Made by a program: the position numbers and the translations under genes
Shown here: positions 43,654-52,610 of the stretch, one piece after another
Layout: each line of letters begins with the position of its first letter
Numbering within the stretch: the first letter of the stretch is position 1
NCBI RefSeq assembly: GCF_000241525.1
Contig: NZ_AHIL01000043.1
Span: 124,001 to 188,000, forward strand
DNA from: Comamonas testosteroni ATCC 11996
Lineage (GTDB): Bacteria > Pseudomonadota > Gammaproteobacteria > Burkholderiales > Burkholderiaceae_C
Length of the DNA stretch: 64,000 bases
Direction: 5' to 3'
The notes under the pieces: generated by a model
Told to the model about the DNA's origin: nothing
The model's database searches: none
The model's input: only the letters and a program-made list of their open reading frames with translations

Positions 43654-45204
43654 TCAGACGCTCTTGAGGCGGAAGACGCTGACCATCTGCGACAGGTCGC
43701 TGGTCTGCTGCTGCATGGATTGCGCAGCAGCGGTGGACTCTTCCACGAGGGCAGCATTCTGCTGGGTCACCAGATCCATCTCGGCCACCGCGCGGTTGAT
43801 CTGCTCGATGCCGCTGGTCTGCTCATGGCTGGCGGCAGTGATCTCACCCATGATGTCAGTCACGCGCTGCACGCTGCTGACGATTTCATCCATGGTCTGG
43901 CCAGCCTGACTGACCTGCGCGCTACCCTCCTCCACCTTGGTGACCGAGGCCTGAATCAGCTGCTTGATTTCCTTGGCCGCTTCAGCGCTGCGGCCAGCCA
44001 GCGAGCGCACTTCCGATGCCACGACGGCAAAGCCGCGGCCTTGCTCGCCTGCGCGTGCCGCTTCCACGGCTGCGTTCAGCGCCAGGATATTGGTCTGGAA
44101 AGCAATGCTGTCGATCACGCCGATGATGTCGGATATCTTGCGCGAAGACTGGCTGATGGCCCCCATGGTCTCCACCACCTGCGACACCACCATACCGCCC
44201 TTGACGGCCACGTCGGAGGCCGACAGCGCCAGCTGATTGGCCTGACTGGCGTTATCGGCATTTTGCTTGACGGTAGAAGTCAGTTGCTCCATGGATGCAG
44301 CCGTCTGCTGCAGGGAGCTGGCCTGCTCTTCCGTGCGCGCAGACAGGTCATGGTTGCCCGCTGCAATCTGCCCCGACGCTGTGGCAATGCTGTCCGTGCC
44401 CTGACGCACCTGCCCCACCAGCCTATCCAGGCTGGTATTCATATCGTGCAAGGCCTGCATGAGTTGCCCGGTTTCATCGCTGCTGTTCACATGGATCTGT
44501 GCCGTGAGATCACCATCGGCCACGCGGCGGGCCACGCCGACAGCATGCTTGAGCGGAGCGGTGATGCCTTGCGTCAGGCGCCAGGCGCTGACAGTGCCGA
44601 TGGCCAGAGCCAGCAAGGCCAGAACCAGGAAGTACGTCCGGCTGCTGCTCTCGATCTGCTCCACCTCTGCCGCCTTGGCATCCAAGCTGGCGCGCTGCAG
44701 GTTCAGCAGCTCGCCGAGAAGCTTCAGATAGCCCTGGGCGGCTGGCACATAGCTGTTGATCAGCGTGGACTCCGCCTCTTCGGCCATGCCTTCGGCCTTG
44801 AGCTGACTGACCTTGTCGCGGCTGGCGAGATAGGTCTTGCGCACCTGCATGATCCTGTCCAGGATCTCGCGCTCCGCAGGCTCGGAGATCAGGGGCTCGA
44901 TCTGCTTGAGCACATTGGCCGTGCTCTTGGTAGTGGCGGCCGCATCCGCTGCCAGAAACTGCACAAGACTTGCGTCGCTGCTCTTGGCGATGGCCGTGGT
45001 GCGTGCCACGGCCACGCTGACATTACTGTTCCAGTCGCTGATCAAGCGCTCCTTGGTCAGCGGCTCCTGCATCATCTGCTGCGTGGCCTTGCCCACCGAG
45101 TGCAGTTGCCAGATGCCGATAACCGTGATCACCACGGCAAATGCCAACACCACTGCGAACCCCAGGCCCAGTCGGGCACCAATGTTCAGCTTGGTCAATC
45201 TCAT
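43654..45204 (-). CDS. Methyl-accepting chemotaxis protein
   Basis: 516 residues from the ATG at 45204 (MRLTKLNIGARLGLGF). A first membrane helix (LGFAVVLAFAVVITVIGIW), a periplasmic four-helix-like domain of about 160 residues, a second helix (TYFLVLALLALAIGTVSAW), a HAMP domain (TQGITAPLKHAVGVARRVADGDLT) and a signalling domain follow. The hairpin tip NILALNAAVEAARAGEQGRGFAVVASEVR is canonical. The protein ends VFRLKSV, without the pentapeptide that binds CheR. The ligand is unknown; the nearby uptake and deiminase genes are only circumstantial. ATGs at 45213 and 45222 are alternatives. Confidence 0.93.
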   Translation of the reverse strand: MRLTKLNIGARLGLGFAVVLAFAVVITVIGIWQLHSVGKATQQMMQEPLTKERLISDWNSNVSVAVARTTAIAKSSDASLVQFLAADAAATTKSTANVLKQIEPLISEPAEREILDRIMQVRKTYLASRDKVSQLKAEGMAEEAESTLINSYVPAAQGYLKLLGELLNLQRASLDAKAAEVEQIESSSRTYFLVLALLALAIGTVSAWRLTQGITAPLKHAVGVARRVADGDLTAQIHVNSSDETGQLMQALHDMNTSLDRLVGQVRQGTDSIATASGQIAAGNHDLSARTEEQASSLQQTAASMEQLTSTVKQNADNASQANQLALSASDVAVKGGMVVSQVVETMGAISQSSRKISDIIGVIDSIAFQTNILALNAAVEAARAGEQGRGFAVVASEVRSLAGRSAEAAKEIKQLIQASVTKVEEGSAQVSQAGQTMDEIVSSVQRVTDIMGEITAASHEQTSGIEQINRAVAEMDLVTQQNAALVEESTAAAQSMQQQTSDLSQMVSVFRLKSV

Positions 45205-45420
45205 CGCTTTCATCCATTCCATATAAAAGTAAATAGCCGGCAAAGCGGCCACTCCGATACATGAAATGGGGCCGACCCGGCAAAGCCGCTTGCTGCGTCA
45301 CTCGCATAGCGCAAATCGCAACACAATGTAATTGGTATTATCAAGGGATTACGTCGTTGGGTTAGCCGACCTGAAGCATCAACGCACAATGCAACGCGCT
45401 ACAGCCTTCACAACAACAAG

Positions 45421-45445
45421 CAAAGGGCGCGAAATGCGCCCTTTG
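45421..45445 (-). terminator. Rho-independent-like hairpin after the catabolic operon
   Basis: CAAAGGGCGC and GCGCCCTTTG pair over 10 bp around a five-base loop, 40 bp beyond the crotonase stop on the minus strand. The following bases on that strand (CTTGTTGTTGTG) are T-rich but not a pure T run. It ends transcription of the operon before the chemoreceptor promoter. Confidence 0.7.
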
Positions 45446-45485
45446 GTGTCTTTGTTGCATGCTCTGGTTAAGCAAGCCTGCTGGC

Positions 45486-46274
45486 TCACGAGAAGCTGGG
45501 TGACCGCTTCTCGATAAAGGCTATCACTGCTTCACGATGATCTGCCGTTTTATGGGCAATCGCCTGATAGCCGGCCGATATTTCCAGCAGCGAAGCCAGC
45601 GTGGCATTCTGGCCCTCTCGCAGCAAACGCTTGGTCATGCGCATCACCCCGCCCGGATTGGCGGCTATCTTGAGCGCCAAGGCCCTGGCGGCCGGCAGCA
45701 GCTCGTTCGGGGGCACGACCTGGCTCACCAGACCACAGGCCAATGCCTGGCCTGCGCTGATCGCCTCTCCCGTGAAAGCCATTTCGCTGGCCTTCGACAT
45801 CCCCACCACGCGCGGCAGCAACCAGGCCCCGCCATCACCGGGAACAATGCCCACACGAACAAAGCTCTCCGCGAACGTGGCATTTTCCGACGCAATCCGG
45901 ATATCGCACATGCAGCTCAGATCCAGACCCGCTCCAATGGCCGGGCCGTTGACGGCACAGATCACGGGAACATCCAACTGGTAGAGGGCATTCGGAATTT
46001 GCTGAATTCCCTGCCGGTATTCCTCGCGAATCATGTCGGGAGTGAGTGCGTCATCGAAATAGCGCTTCATGTCCTTGACATTGCCGCCGGAGCTGAAGAT
46101 AGAGCCTGCGCCGGTCAGGATCAGCACCTTCACGCTGGCGTCCAGGCGCACATCTGCACAGAGCTGCACGAACTCCGCAACCGCCGTATTGCCGGTCAGC
46201 GCATTGCGTGTCTCCGGCTGATTCATGGTGACGGTCAAGATACCGCCATCGCGTTCAATGTTCAGAAATGCCAT
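45486..46274 (-). CDS. Enoyl-CoA hydratase/isomerase-family protein
   Basis: 262 residues of the crotonase fold: FSSGGNVKDM for the CoA pocket and GPAIGAGLDLSCMCDIRIASENATF for the oxyanion loop. The two glutamates of classical enoyl-CoA hydratase are not present: the first position is Asp in GAGLDL and the second is replaced in FAESFVRVG; an Asp follows in PGDGG. Thus it may be an isomerase or another crotonase. It is the last gene of the eight-gene operon, 31 bp after the first acyl-CoA dehydrogenase. Confidence 0.88.
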   Translation of the reverse strand: MAFLNIERDGGILTVTMNQPETRNALTGNTAVAEFVQLCADVRLDASVKVLILTGAGSIFSSGGNVKDMKRYFDDALTPDMIREEYRQGIQQIPNALYQLDVPVICAVNGPAIGAGLDLSCMCDIRIASENATFAESFVRVGIVPGDGGAWLLPRVVGMSKASEMAFTGEAISAGQALACGLVSQVVPPNELLPAARALALKIAANPGGVMRMTKRLLREGQNATLASLLEISAGYQAIAHKTADHREAVIAFIEKRSPSFS

Positions 46275-46305
46275 GTTCCATGGTCTCCATAGTTGTTGAG
46301 CTGCT

Positions 46306-47343
46306 TCAAGCCAGGGCCTCTACATCGGTGATCCGCCGGATCAGATCCAGTGTCATGCCCTCGTGCGACATCAGGGCCTGCCCGGCCGATGCCTGCCAAT
46401 AGGCTTCGCTGCCTGCCGTCAGTCGCCATGCATGCAATCTGCGGGTGAACAGCTGCAGGTCATATTCCTCGGTGAAGCCAATCGCGCCATGAATCGCATG
46501 CGCAAGCTCCGTGACCACCAAAGCCGCCTCGCTGCAGCGTGCCTTGGCAACGGCCACACGCAATCTGTCAGGTACGATGCCTTCACCGCTGCAACCGAGC
46601 TGAGCCGCCATGCGGGCCGCAAACACATGCTCGCTCATGACTGCCAGCTGATGCTGGATCGCCTGGAACTTCCCGATAGCACGCCCAAACTGCTGACGCT
46701 CGTTCGCATATTGCAAGCTACGCTGGAACACGTCACGCATGGCTCCCGCCATCTGCGCGGCCACCACGGAGGCCTGCAGGCTGCGGGCATCGAACTGCAG
46801 CCCGGGCCGGATGACGCCGGCGACCCGCAGCTGGTCTGGCGCCCAGGTCAACGACGCGTCCAGCGCCAGAGCGTGCGGCGCAAGCTCAGCCTGTGCAACG
46901 CTCAGCAGATACCAGACCCCGGCTTCTTCTTGCACTTGCACCAGCACCGAGTCCGTGACCTGCCCGCCTCGCACCAGCGCGCAATGCAAACCGCCATCGA
47001 CCTGCACCGTACCCTGCGCCAGCGCAATGCTGCCGGCCGGGCAGGCCATCTCCGCCTGCGCCAGCATGGCCCGAGCAAGCATGGTCTCTCCCAGAGGCAG
47101 AGGCAGGGCGTGGGCTCCACATTGCTCCAGCACGCCAAATATCTCGCTCAAACCCAGACCGGCACCGCCCTCTTCTTCGGCCAGCAAGGCATCGGCCAAG
47201 CCGGTTTCCTCCAGCTGCTGCCATAGTCGGGCGACGGCCGCTGAGCGGCTGCCAGCACTCTCGATCTTGCGAATCATCTGAGGGGAACACCAGTCTGCCA
47301 GCACCTTGCGCGCTGCATCTGCAAACAAATCGTTATTGCTCAT
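46306..47343 (-). CDS. Acyl-CoA dehydrogenase-family protein, short form
   Basis: 345 residues. Domains in order: an N-terminal helical part with LLAEEEGGAGLGLSEIFGVLEQCG, a middle beta domain and the C-terminal helices QRSLQYANERQQFGRAIGKFQAIQHQLA and HAIHGAIGFTEEYDLQLFTRRL. It binds FAD. The length and the weak middle domain match the partner subunit of two-gene (alpha2beta2) acyl-CoA dehydrogenases. The next acd gene lies 14 bp upstream, so a heteromer is plausible. The catalytic base cannot be named with confidence. GGAG precedes the ATG. Confidence 0.88.
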   Translation of the reverse strand: MSNNDLFADAARKVLADWCSPQMIRKIESAGSRSAAVARLWQQLEETGLADALLAEEEGGAGLGLSEIFGVLEQCGAHALPLPLGETMLARAMLAQAEMACPAGSIALAQGTVQVDGGLHCALVRGGQVTDSVLVQVQEEAGVWYLLSVAQAELAPHALALDASLTWAPDQLRVAGVIRPGLQFDARSLQASVVAAQMAGAMRDVFQRSLQYANERQQFGRAIGKFQAIQHQLAVMSEHVFAARMAAQLGCSGEGIVPDRLRVAVAKARCSEAALVVTELAHAIHGAIGFTEEYDLQLFTRRLHAWRLTAGSEAYWQASAGQALMSHEGMTLDLIRRITDVEALA

Positions 47344-47357
47344 GAACTTGTCTCCGA

Positions 47358-48515
47358 TCAGCGCAAACCCAGACCACGGGCGATCATGCCGCGCAGAATG
47401 TCACGCGTGCCACCGCGCAAGGAAAACGAGGGAGAAGCTTCGGTGACGTACTTGAGCGTCAGCAGCAGCTCCACCGGTACATCTTCGGCCGGCCGGGCAA
47501 ACAGCTCCTCGGCAATGGCCGCCGGGATCATCTGCTCCAGTGTCGTGCCCAGCTCCTTGACCAGCGCGGCTTCGACAACAGGACTTGCTCCCTGGGTCAG
47601 CTTCTGCTGCACGGATACCGACATCGCGCGCAGCGGTGCCAGTTGCGTCAGTACTTTGCCCGCAAGCCGCATGCCGGACTCGGTGCGCCCCTGCGGCGTG
47701 CGTGCATATTGCAGCCATTGGTCGAACAGCACGATGCTGGAGAACAGCCGCTCCGGGCCGCTGCGCTCGAAAGCGAGTTCGGCGGTAACCTGCTCCCAGC
47801 CCTGACCTTCGGCACCGATCAGCGCATCGGCAGACAGCTGCACATTCTCGAAAAAGACCTCGCAGAAATGGCTGTCACCCGATAGATCCTGAATGGGACG
47901 CACCGTCACACCGGGCAATGTCAGGTCCACGATGACTTGCGACAAGCCCTTGTGACGGTCCTCGGCACTGCCGGAGGTTCGCACCAGGGCAATCATGTAC
48001 TGGCAGTGATGCGCGTTGGTGGTCCAGATCTTCTGGCCATTGAGCAAGAAACCCTGCTCGTTGGGAAGCGCTCTAGTCCTCACACTTGCCAGATCCGATC
48101 CCGCATTGGGCTCGCTCATGCCAATACAGAAAAATATCTCGCCCCGGCAGACTCTTGGAATGTAGAACTGCTTTTGCGCTTCCGTACCGTATTTGAGGAT
48201 CAGCGGTGCACTCTGACGATCGGCAATCCAGTGCGAACCCACGGGCGCACCGAAGTTCAGGCATTCCTCCACCAGCACATAGCGGGCGAACGCGCTGCGC
48301 TCGCCTCCGCCATAAGCCTTGGGCAAGGTCATGCCAATCCAGCCCTTTTCCCCCAGCTTGCGGCTGAGGGCCGGGTCATATCCGCTCCAGGATTTGGCGC
48401 GGACATGCGCAGGAATGTCTTTGACCGCGTCCTGCAGAAAAGCACGCACCTCGGCGCGCAGTGCCTCGCCTTCTGGCGGGATGCCTGTCAGGCTCAGTCC
48501 ATCGAGAATGGTCAT
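47358..48515 (-). CDS. Acyl-CoA dehydrogenase
   Basis: 385 residues, full length for the family. FFCIGMSEPNAGSDLASVRTRA (FAD and substrate loop), GQKIWTTNAHHCQYMIALVRT and the C-terminal GGTRDILRGMIARGLGLR are visible. The usual catalytic Glu of the short-chain group, in YEGTxE near the C-terminus, is not seen in RGGTRD, so the base may be elsewhere or on the partner. It oxidises an acyl-CoA at the alpha-beta bond, passing electrons to ETF. It lies between the other acd gene and a Bug gene with 14-bp gaps. Confidence 0.9.
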   Translation of the reverse strand: MTILDGLSLTGIPPEGEALRAEVRAFLQDAVKDIPAHVRAKSWSGYDPALSRKLGEKGWIGMTLPKAYGGGERSAFARYVLVEECLNFGAPVGSHWIADRQSAPLILKYGTEAQKQFYIPRVCRGEIFFCIGMSEPNAGSDLASVRTRALPNEQGFLLNGQKIWTTNAHHCQYMIALVRTSGSAEDRHKGLSQVIVDLTLPGVTVRPIQDLSGDSHFCEVFFENVQLSADALIGAEGQGWEQVTAELAFERSGPERLFSSIVLFDQWLQYARTPQGRTESGMRLAGKVLTQLAPLRAMSVSVQQKLTQGASPVVEAALVKELGTTLEQMIPAAIAEELFARPAEDVPVELLLTLKYVTEASPSFSLRGGTRDILRGMIARGLGLR

Positions 48516-48529
48516 CGTCTTGCTTTCTC

Positions 48530-49522
48530 TCAGTCCAGGGACACGCCCGTGCTTTTGACAACACCTGCCCAGCGCTTGATTTCGCTCTGTATGTATTCGC
48601 CGTAGGCCTTGGGCGTGGATCCCAGCGGCTCGGTGCCCTGCACGCGCAGCTTCTCCAGCACTCCGGGGTTCCTGAGGGCCTTCATCAGCTCGGCATTCAG
48701 GCGCTCCACAATCGCATCAGGCGTTTTGGCGGGCACCATCACGCCTTGCCAGGCACCGGCCTCGAACCCGGTCATGCCGCTTTCGGCCAGCGTAGGCGCC
48801 TTGGGGAAATTGGGAATCCGTCCGGCCGTGCTGACGGCCAGCAGCCTGAGCCTGCCGTCCTTGATGAAAGGCGCTACCGAATTGATGGTGTCGGTCATGA
48901 AATCGATCTGGCCAGCCACCAGATCCACGTCGGCAGGGGCGCTGCCTTTGTAGGGCACATGACTTGCATCCACGTTGTAGTGCTGCACCACCTGAAAAGC
49001 CGCCAGGTGCGTGACATTGCCGTTGCCCGCCGAGCCGTAGGAGAGCTTGCCTTTGTGGTCCTGGGCGTACTTCACAAGCTCCTGCACCGTGGCGACAGGC
49101 AGCTTGGGATTGACGACCAGTCCCAGCGGAACCACCGCAGTCAAGGCTACGGGGCGCAGGTCCCGGCTCACGTCATAGCTCTGCTTTTTGTAGAGCGAGG
49201 GGCTCAGTGCAATCGAGGAGGTGTTGTAGAGCACGGTGTAGCCGTCGGCTGGCGCCTTGGCCACCAGCGCATTGCCGATGTTGCCGTTGGCACCTGGCCG
49301 GTTGTCCACGATGACCGACTGCCCCAGTTGCTGGCCTACCTGCTGCGCCAGCACTCGTGCCACCATGTCCGTGGGACCGCCTGGCGGGAAAGGGACGATC
49401 AGCGTGATCGGCTTGCTGGGCCAGTTGTCCTGCGCCTGAACCGCACCGCAAACGGCCAGCGCGGCAGCGGCCGACGCGGCAACGGCGAGCAGCGACAACC
49501 GACGTGAAAATCGATATCTCAT
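48530..49522 (-). CDS. Bug/TctC-family periplasmic solute-binding protein
   Basis: 330 residues; AGGAG precedes the ATG by 7 nt. The signal RFSRRLSLLAVAASAAAALAVCGAVQA ends before QDNWPSKPITLIVPFPPGGPTDMVARVL, the normal Bug opening. DGYTVLYNTSS, VPYKGSAPA and SGMTGFEAGAWQGVMVPAKTP are family motifs. It lies inside the catabolic operon, so it probably binds the compound that the operon degrades. No permease is encoded in the window. Confidence 0.92.
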   Translation of the reverse strand: MRYRFSRRLSLLAVAASAAAALAVCGAVQAQDNWPSKPITLIVPFPPGGPTDMVARVLAQQVGQQLGQSVIVDNRPGANGNIGNALVAKAPADGYTVLYNTSSIALSPSLYKKQSYDVSRDLRPVALTAVVPLGLVVNPKLPVATVQELVKYAQDHKGKLSYGSAGNGNVTHLAAFQVVQHYNVDASHVPYKGSAPADVDLVAGQIDFMTDTINSVAPFIKDGRLRLLAVSTAGRIPNFPKAPTLAESGMTGFEAGAWQGVMVPAKTPDAIVERLNAELMKALRNPGVLEKLRVQGTEPLGSTPKAYGEYIQSEIKRWAGVVKSTGVSLD

Positions 49523-49601
49523 CTTGTGTCTCCTGTAGTTTTCTCATCTCGGCGCACAGGGATGTGCGCACTGGTGCAACGGCGTCAGCAGCAGCGCGGA
49601 C

Positions 49602-50111
49602 CTAAGCTCCACGCCCAGCCAGCAGGCGCACGGCGGTATAGACCATCACCTGCTGGCGACGCTGGTTGTAGACCTCGATCCGCGAACTCACCACCGCGCG
49701 ACCGCCTTTGCTCGTTGGCTTGATGTCGATCACTTCGACCAGCGCCTCAATGGTGTCGCCCACCACCACTGGGGCCAGAATCTTCTGGTGCAGCTCGAGC
49801 ATGGCCAGGCCCGTGCCCTGGATCATGCTTTGCAGGATGAAGCCTTCGATCAAGGTATAGGTGAGCGCGCCCGGCACCGGGCGGCCCTGAATGGCACCGC
49901 CGTCATAGCCGTCCTCGATGAAGATCGCCTCAAGCATGCCCGTGGTGTTGATGAAGTTGACCAGATCGGTCTCGGTCACCGTACGGCGAAAGGTGCGCAG
50001 TTGCTGGCCTACCCGCAGGTCCTGCCAGACAAAGCCCTGGCCCATGCGCGGCGTGTCTGCCAGCGCCGAGGCACGGTTTTCAGTAGATGAAATCAAATTG
50101 CTCACGCTCAT
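49602..50111 (-). CDS. MaoC-like hot-dog dehydratase-family protein
   Basis: 169 residues with one hot-dog fold: FVWQDLRVGQQLRTFRRTVTETDLVNFINTTGM, then GAIQGRPVPGALTYTLIEGFI and the last strands ALVEVIDIKPTSKGGRAVVSSRIEVYNQ. MaoC enzymes hydrate 2-enoyl-CoA. The Asp and His of the R-hydratase motif (D-x4-H) are not visible, so another dehydratase type or a thioesterase is possible. It lies between a Bug gene (79 bp) and a CoA transferase gene (25 bp). Confidence 0.85.
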   Translation of the reverse strand: MSVSNLISSTENRASALADTPRMGQGFVWQDLRVGQQLRTFRRTVTETDLVNFINTTGMLEAIFIEDGYDGGAIQGRPVPGALTYTLIEGFILQSMIQGTGLAMLELHQKILAPVVVGDTIEALVEVIDIKPTSKGGRAVVSSRIEVYNQRRQQVMVYTAVRLLAGRGA

Positions 50112-50136
50112 TCTGTCTCCGCTTCATGCTGTTTGT

Positions 50137-51366
50137 TCAGCAGTCCTTCGACTGCAAGGCGGCAATGCGCGCGTCGTCCCAGCCTGCCTCGCGCAGCAAT
50201 GCCTGTGTGTGCTCGCCCAGGCGCGGGGGCATGCCTATGGGTGGCTGGGTGCCGTTGATGCGCACGGACGAACGCGGAAATTTCACAACCCCCATCGCGG
50301 CATCCTTCTTCTCGACAAAAAAGCCGGTGGCCTGCAAATGCGGGTCATGGGGCAGATCGTCCATGCGAGTCACCGGGGAGGCTGGAATCTCCAGCTGTTC
50401 GCTGCTGGCCAGCCAATAGGCGGTGTCCTTTTGCGCCACGTAGCCGCTCATCGTCTCCAGCAGCTCGGCGATGTGGCGGGTGCGCATCGCCTGGGTGGCA
50501 AAGCGCTGGTCCTGTGCCAGCTGCGGCTGACCGACGGCCGCAAAGAAGCGGCGCCAGTGCGCATCGGTGTATGGCATCAGGCAGACATGGCCGTCCAGCG
50601 TCCTATAGGGCTTGCGCCAGGGCGCCATCACGCGCGGATAGCCCGCGCCACTCTGCGCGGGTGTGAAGTGCATGCCGTAGAAATGCTCCACCAGGTTGAA
50701 GCCCGCCATGGTTTCGTACATGGGCACTTCGACATAACTGCCCTCGCCCCTGCGCTCACGCTGATAGAGCGCCGCCAGCACCGCATGCGCCGCTACCAGA
50801 GCGCAGGTCTTGTCGGCCGCAATCGTGGGCAGATAGCGGGCCTCGCCCGTCTGGCGCTGCATGAGATCGGCCAGGCCACTCATGCCCTGGATCACGTCGT
50901 CATATGCAGGCTGCCCGGCATAGGGACCGTCTTCGCCAAAACCGTGCAGGCCCACATAGATGAGGCGCGGGTATTGCTTGCGCAGGCTGTCCGGATCGAG
51001 CCCGAGCCTGGCCAGCTTTTGCGGGCGCATGCTGTGCATGAGCACATCAGCGCCCTGCAACAGCGCATGCAGCGCGGCCTGCGCCTGCGCTTGCTTGAGG
51101 TCCAGCATCACACTTTTCTTGCTGCGGTTGGAGCCCATGAACATTGCCGCCATGCCAGGCTCCAGTGCCGGGCCGGTGTGGCGCGTGGAGTCGCCCTGCG
51201 GCGGCTCGATCTTGATCACCTCGGCGCCGTAGTCGGCCAGCACCTGGCTGGCCATGGGGCCGAAAATCACGCTGGAAAGGTCCAGTACCCGCACCCCTGA
51301 CAAGGCCCCCTGGGCTTCGTCCTGGCCCACGATGCGCGTGTGCTTCAACGACTCCTGGCTGCTCAT
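50137..51366 (-). CDS. CaiB/BaiF family (class III) CoA transferase
   Basis: 409 residues. VLDLSSVIFGPMASQVLADYGAEVIKIEPPQGDSTR is the first Rossmann half, and AYDDVIQGMSGLADL holds the conserved Asp that carries the acyl anhydride in this family. These enzymes move CoA between acids, activating the substrate without ATP. It overlaps the second CaiB gene by 4 bp (ATGA), so the two are co-translated and may form one enzyme or use different acids. GGAG lies before the ATG. Confidence 0.92.
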   Translation of the reverse strand: MSSQESLKHTRIVGQDEAQGALSGVRVLDLSSVIFGPMASQVLADYGAEVIKIEPPQGDSTRHTGPALEPGMAAMFMGSNRSKKSVMLDLKQAQAQAALHALLQGADVLMHSMRPQKLARLGLDPDSLRKQYPRLIYVGLHGFGEDGPYAGQPAYDDVIQGMSGLADLMQRQTGEARYLPTIAADKTCALVAAHAVLAALYQRERRGEGSYVEVPMYETMAGFNLVEHFYGMHFTPAQSGAGYPRVMAPWRKPYRTLDGHVCLMPYTDAHWRRFFAAVGQPQLAQDQRFATQAMRTRHIAELLETMSGYVAQKDTAYWLASSEQLEIPASPVTRMDDLPHDPHLQATGFFVEKKDAAMGVVKFPRSSVRINGTQPPIGMPPRLGEHTQALLREAGWDDARIAALQSKDC

Positions 51367-52610
51367 CCCAATACTCCGCTTTCCTGATAGGCCTGCATCT
51401 GCTGGGCAGACAGGCCCAGATGGCGCTCCAGCACCTCTTGTGTGTGCTGCCCCAGCTGAGGCGGTGCATGGCGGTACGTCACCGGTGTGTCCGACAAACG
51501 GATGGGGCTGGCGACCAACGGCACCTGGCCCGCCTTGGGGTGTGTCATGGCGATCTGCATGCCGCGAGCCCTGACCTGCGGATCCTCGAACACCTCACGC
51601 ACCGTGTTGATGGGGCCGCAAGGCACGGCATGCTGCTCCAGCAGTTGCACCCAGGCCCTGGTGCTGCGCGTGAGCGTCACGCGGCGGATCATCTCCACCA
51701 GCTCGGCTCTATGGGCCAGCCGCGCCGCATTGCTGCAGAAACGCTCGTCCTCGGCCCATTCGCTCCTGCCTGCCGCCTGGCAGAAACGGGCAAACTGGCC
51801 GTCATTGCCCACGGCCAGGATCATGTGGCCGTCTTCGGTCGGGAACTCCTGGTAGGGCACCGTGTTCGGATGCGCATTGCCCATGCGCTGCGGCACCTGG
51901 TCCCCGTACAGATAGTTCATGCTCTGGTTGGCCAGACAGGCCACGCCGACATCGAGCAAAGCCAGATCTATGTGCTGGCCACGCCCCGTATGCTCGCGGG
52001 CCTGCAGGGCCGCCAGAATCGCCGTGCTGGCATAAAGCCCGGTGAGGATGTCGGTCAGCGCCACGCCGACCTTCATGGGGCCGCCTCCGGGCTGGCCATC
52101 GGCATGGCCCGAAATACTCATCAGTCCCCCCATACCCTGGATCAGAAAGTCATAGCCCGCACGATGCGCATAGGGACCGTCCTGGCCAAAGCCCGTGACC
52201 GAGCAGTAGACAAGGCGGGGATTCAGGGCACTGAGGCTCGCGTAATCAAGCCCGTACTGCGCCAGACCGCCAGTCTTGAAGTTCTCGATCAGCACATCGC
52301 ATCGGGCCGCCAGCTGACGCACGATCTCCTGGCCTTCGCCGCGGGTGAAGTCCACGGAAATCGACTGCTTGTTGCGGTTGGTGCACATATAGTAGGCCGA
52401 CTCCCCCGTCGGCAGGCCTTCGGTGTCGGCCACGTAGGGCGGCCCCCAGGCACGCGTGTCGTCACCGCTGCCGGGTCTTTCCACCTTGATCACCTCGGCG
52501 CCCAGATCGCCCAGGGTCTGTGCCGCCCACGGACCCGCCAATACCCGCGAAAGATCGAGCACCTTGATGTGCTGCAGCGCCTGTGCCGGCCGGCTTTCAT
52601 TGGCTTTCAT
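51363..52610 (-). CDS. CaiB/BaiF family (class III) CoA transferase
   Basis: 415 residues from the ATG at 52610, which overlaps the TGA of the Bug gene upstream. VLDLSRVLAGPWAAQTLGDLGAEVIKVERPGSGDDTR and AGYDFLIQGMGGLMSISGH (with the catalytic Asp) are visible, then ALTDILTGLYAS. It is related to, but clearly distinct from, the next gene. Formyl-CoA, succinyl-CoA or acetyl-CoA donors are known in this family. With the neighbouring transferase it should activate the substrate of the operon. Confidence 0.92.
   Translation of the reverse strand: MKANESRPAQALQHIKVLDLSRVLAGPWAAQTLGDLGAEVIKVERPGSGDDTRAWGPPYVADTEGLPTGESAYYMCTNRNKQSISVDFTRGEGQEIVRQLAARCDVLIENFKTGGLAQYGLDYASLSALNPRLVYCSVTGFGQDGPYAHRAGYDFLIQGMGGLMSISGHADGQPGGGPMKVGVALTDILTGLYASTAILAALQAREHTGRGQHIDLALLDVGVACLANQSMNYLYGDQVPQRMGNAHPNTVPYQEFPTEDGHMILAVGNDGQFARFCQAAGRSEWAEDERFCSNAARLAHRAELVEMIRRVTLTRSTRAWVQLLEQHAVPCGPINTVREVFEDPQVRARGMQIAMTHPKAGQVPLVASPIRLSDTPVTYRHAPPQLGQHTQEVLERHLGLSAQQMQAYQESGVLG

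Noticed and set aside
43345..45264. 639-codon plus-strand frame over the chemoreceptor gene
   Set aside because: Leu/His/Arg-rich antisense shadow; the chemoreceptor motifs on the minus strand are canonical.
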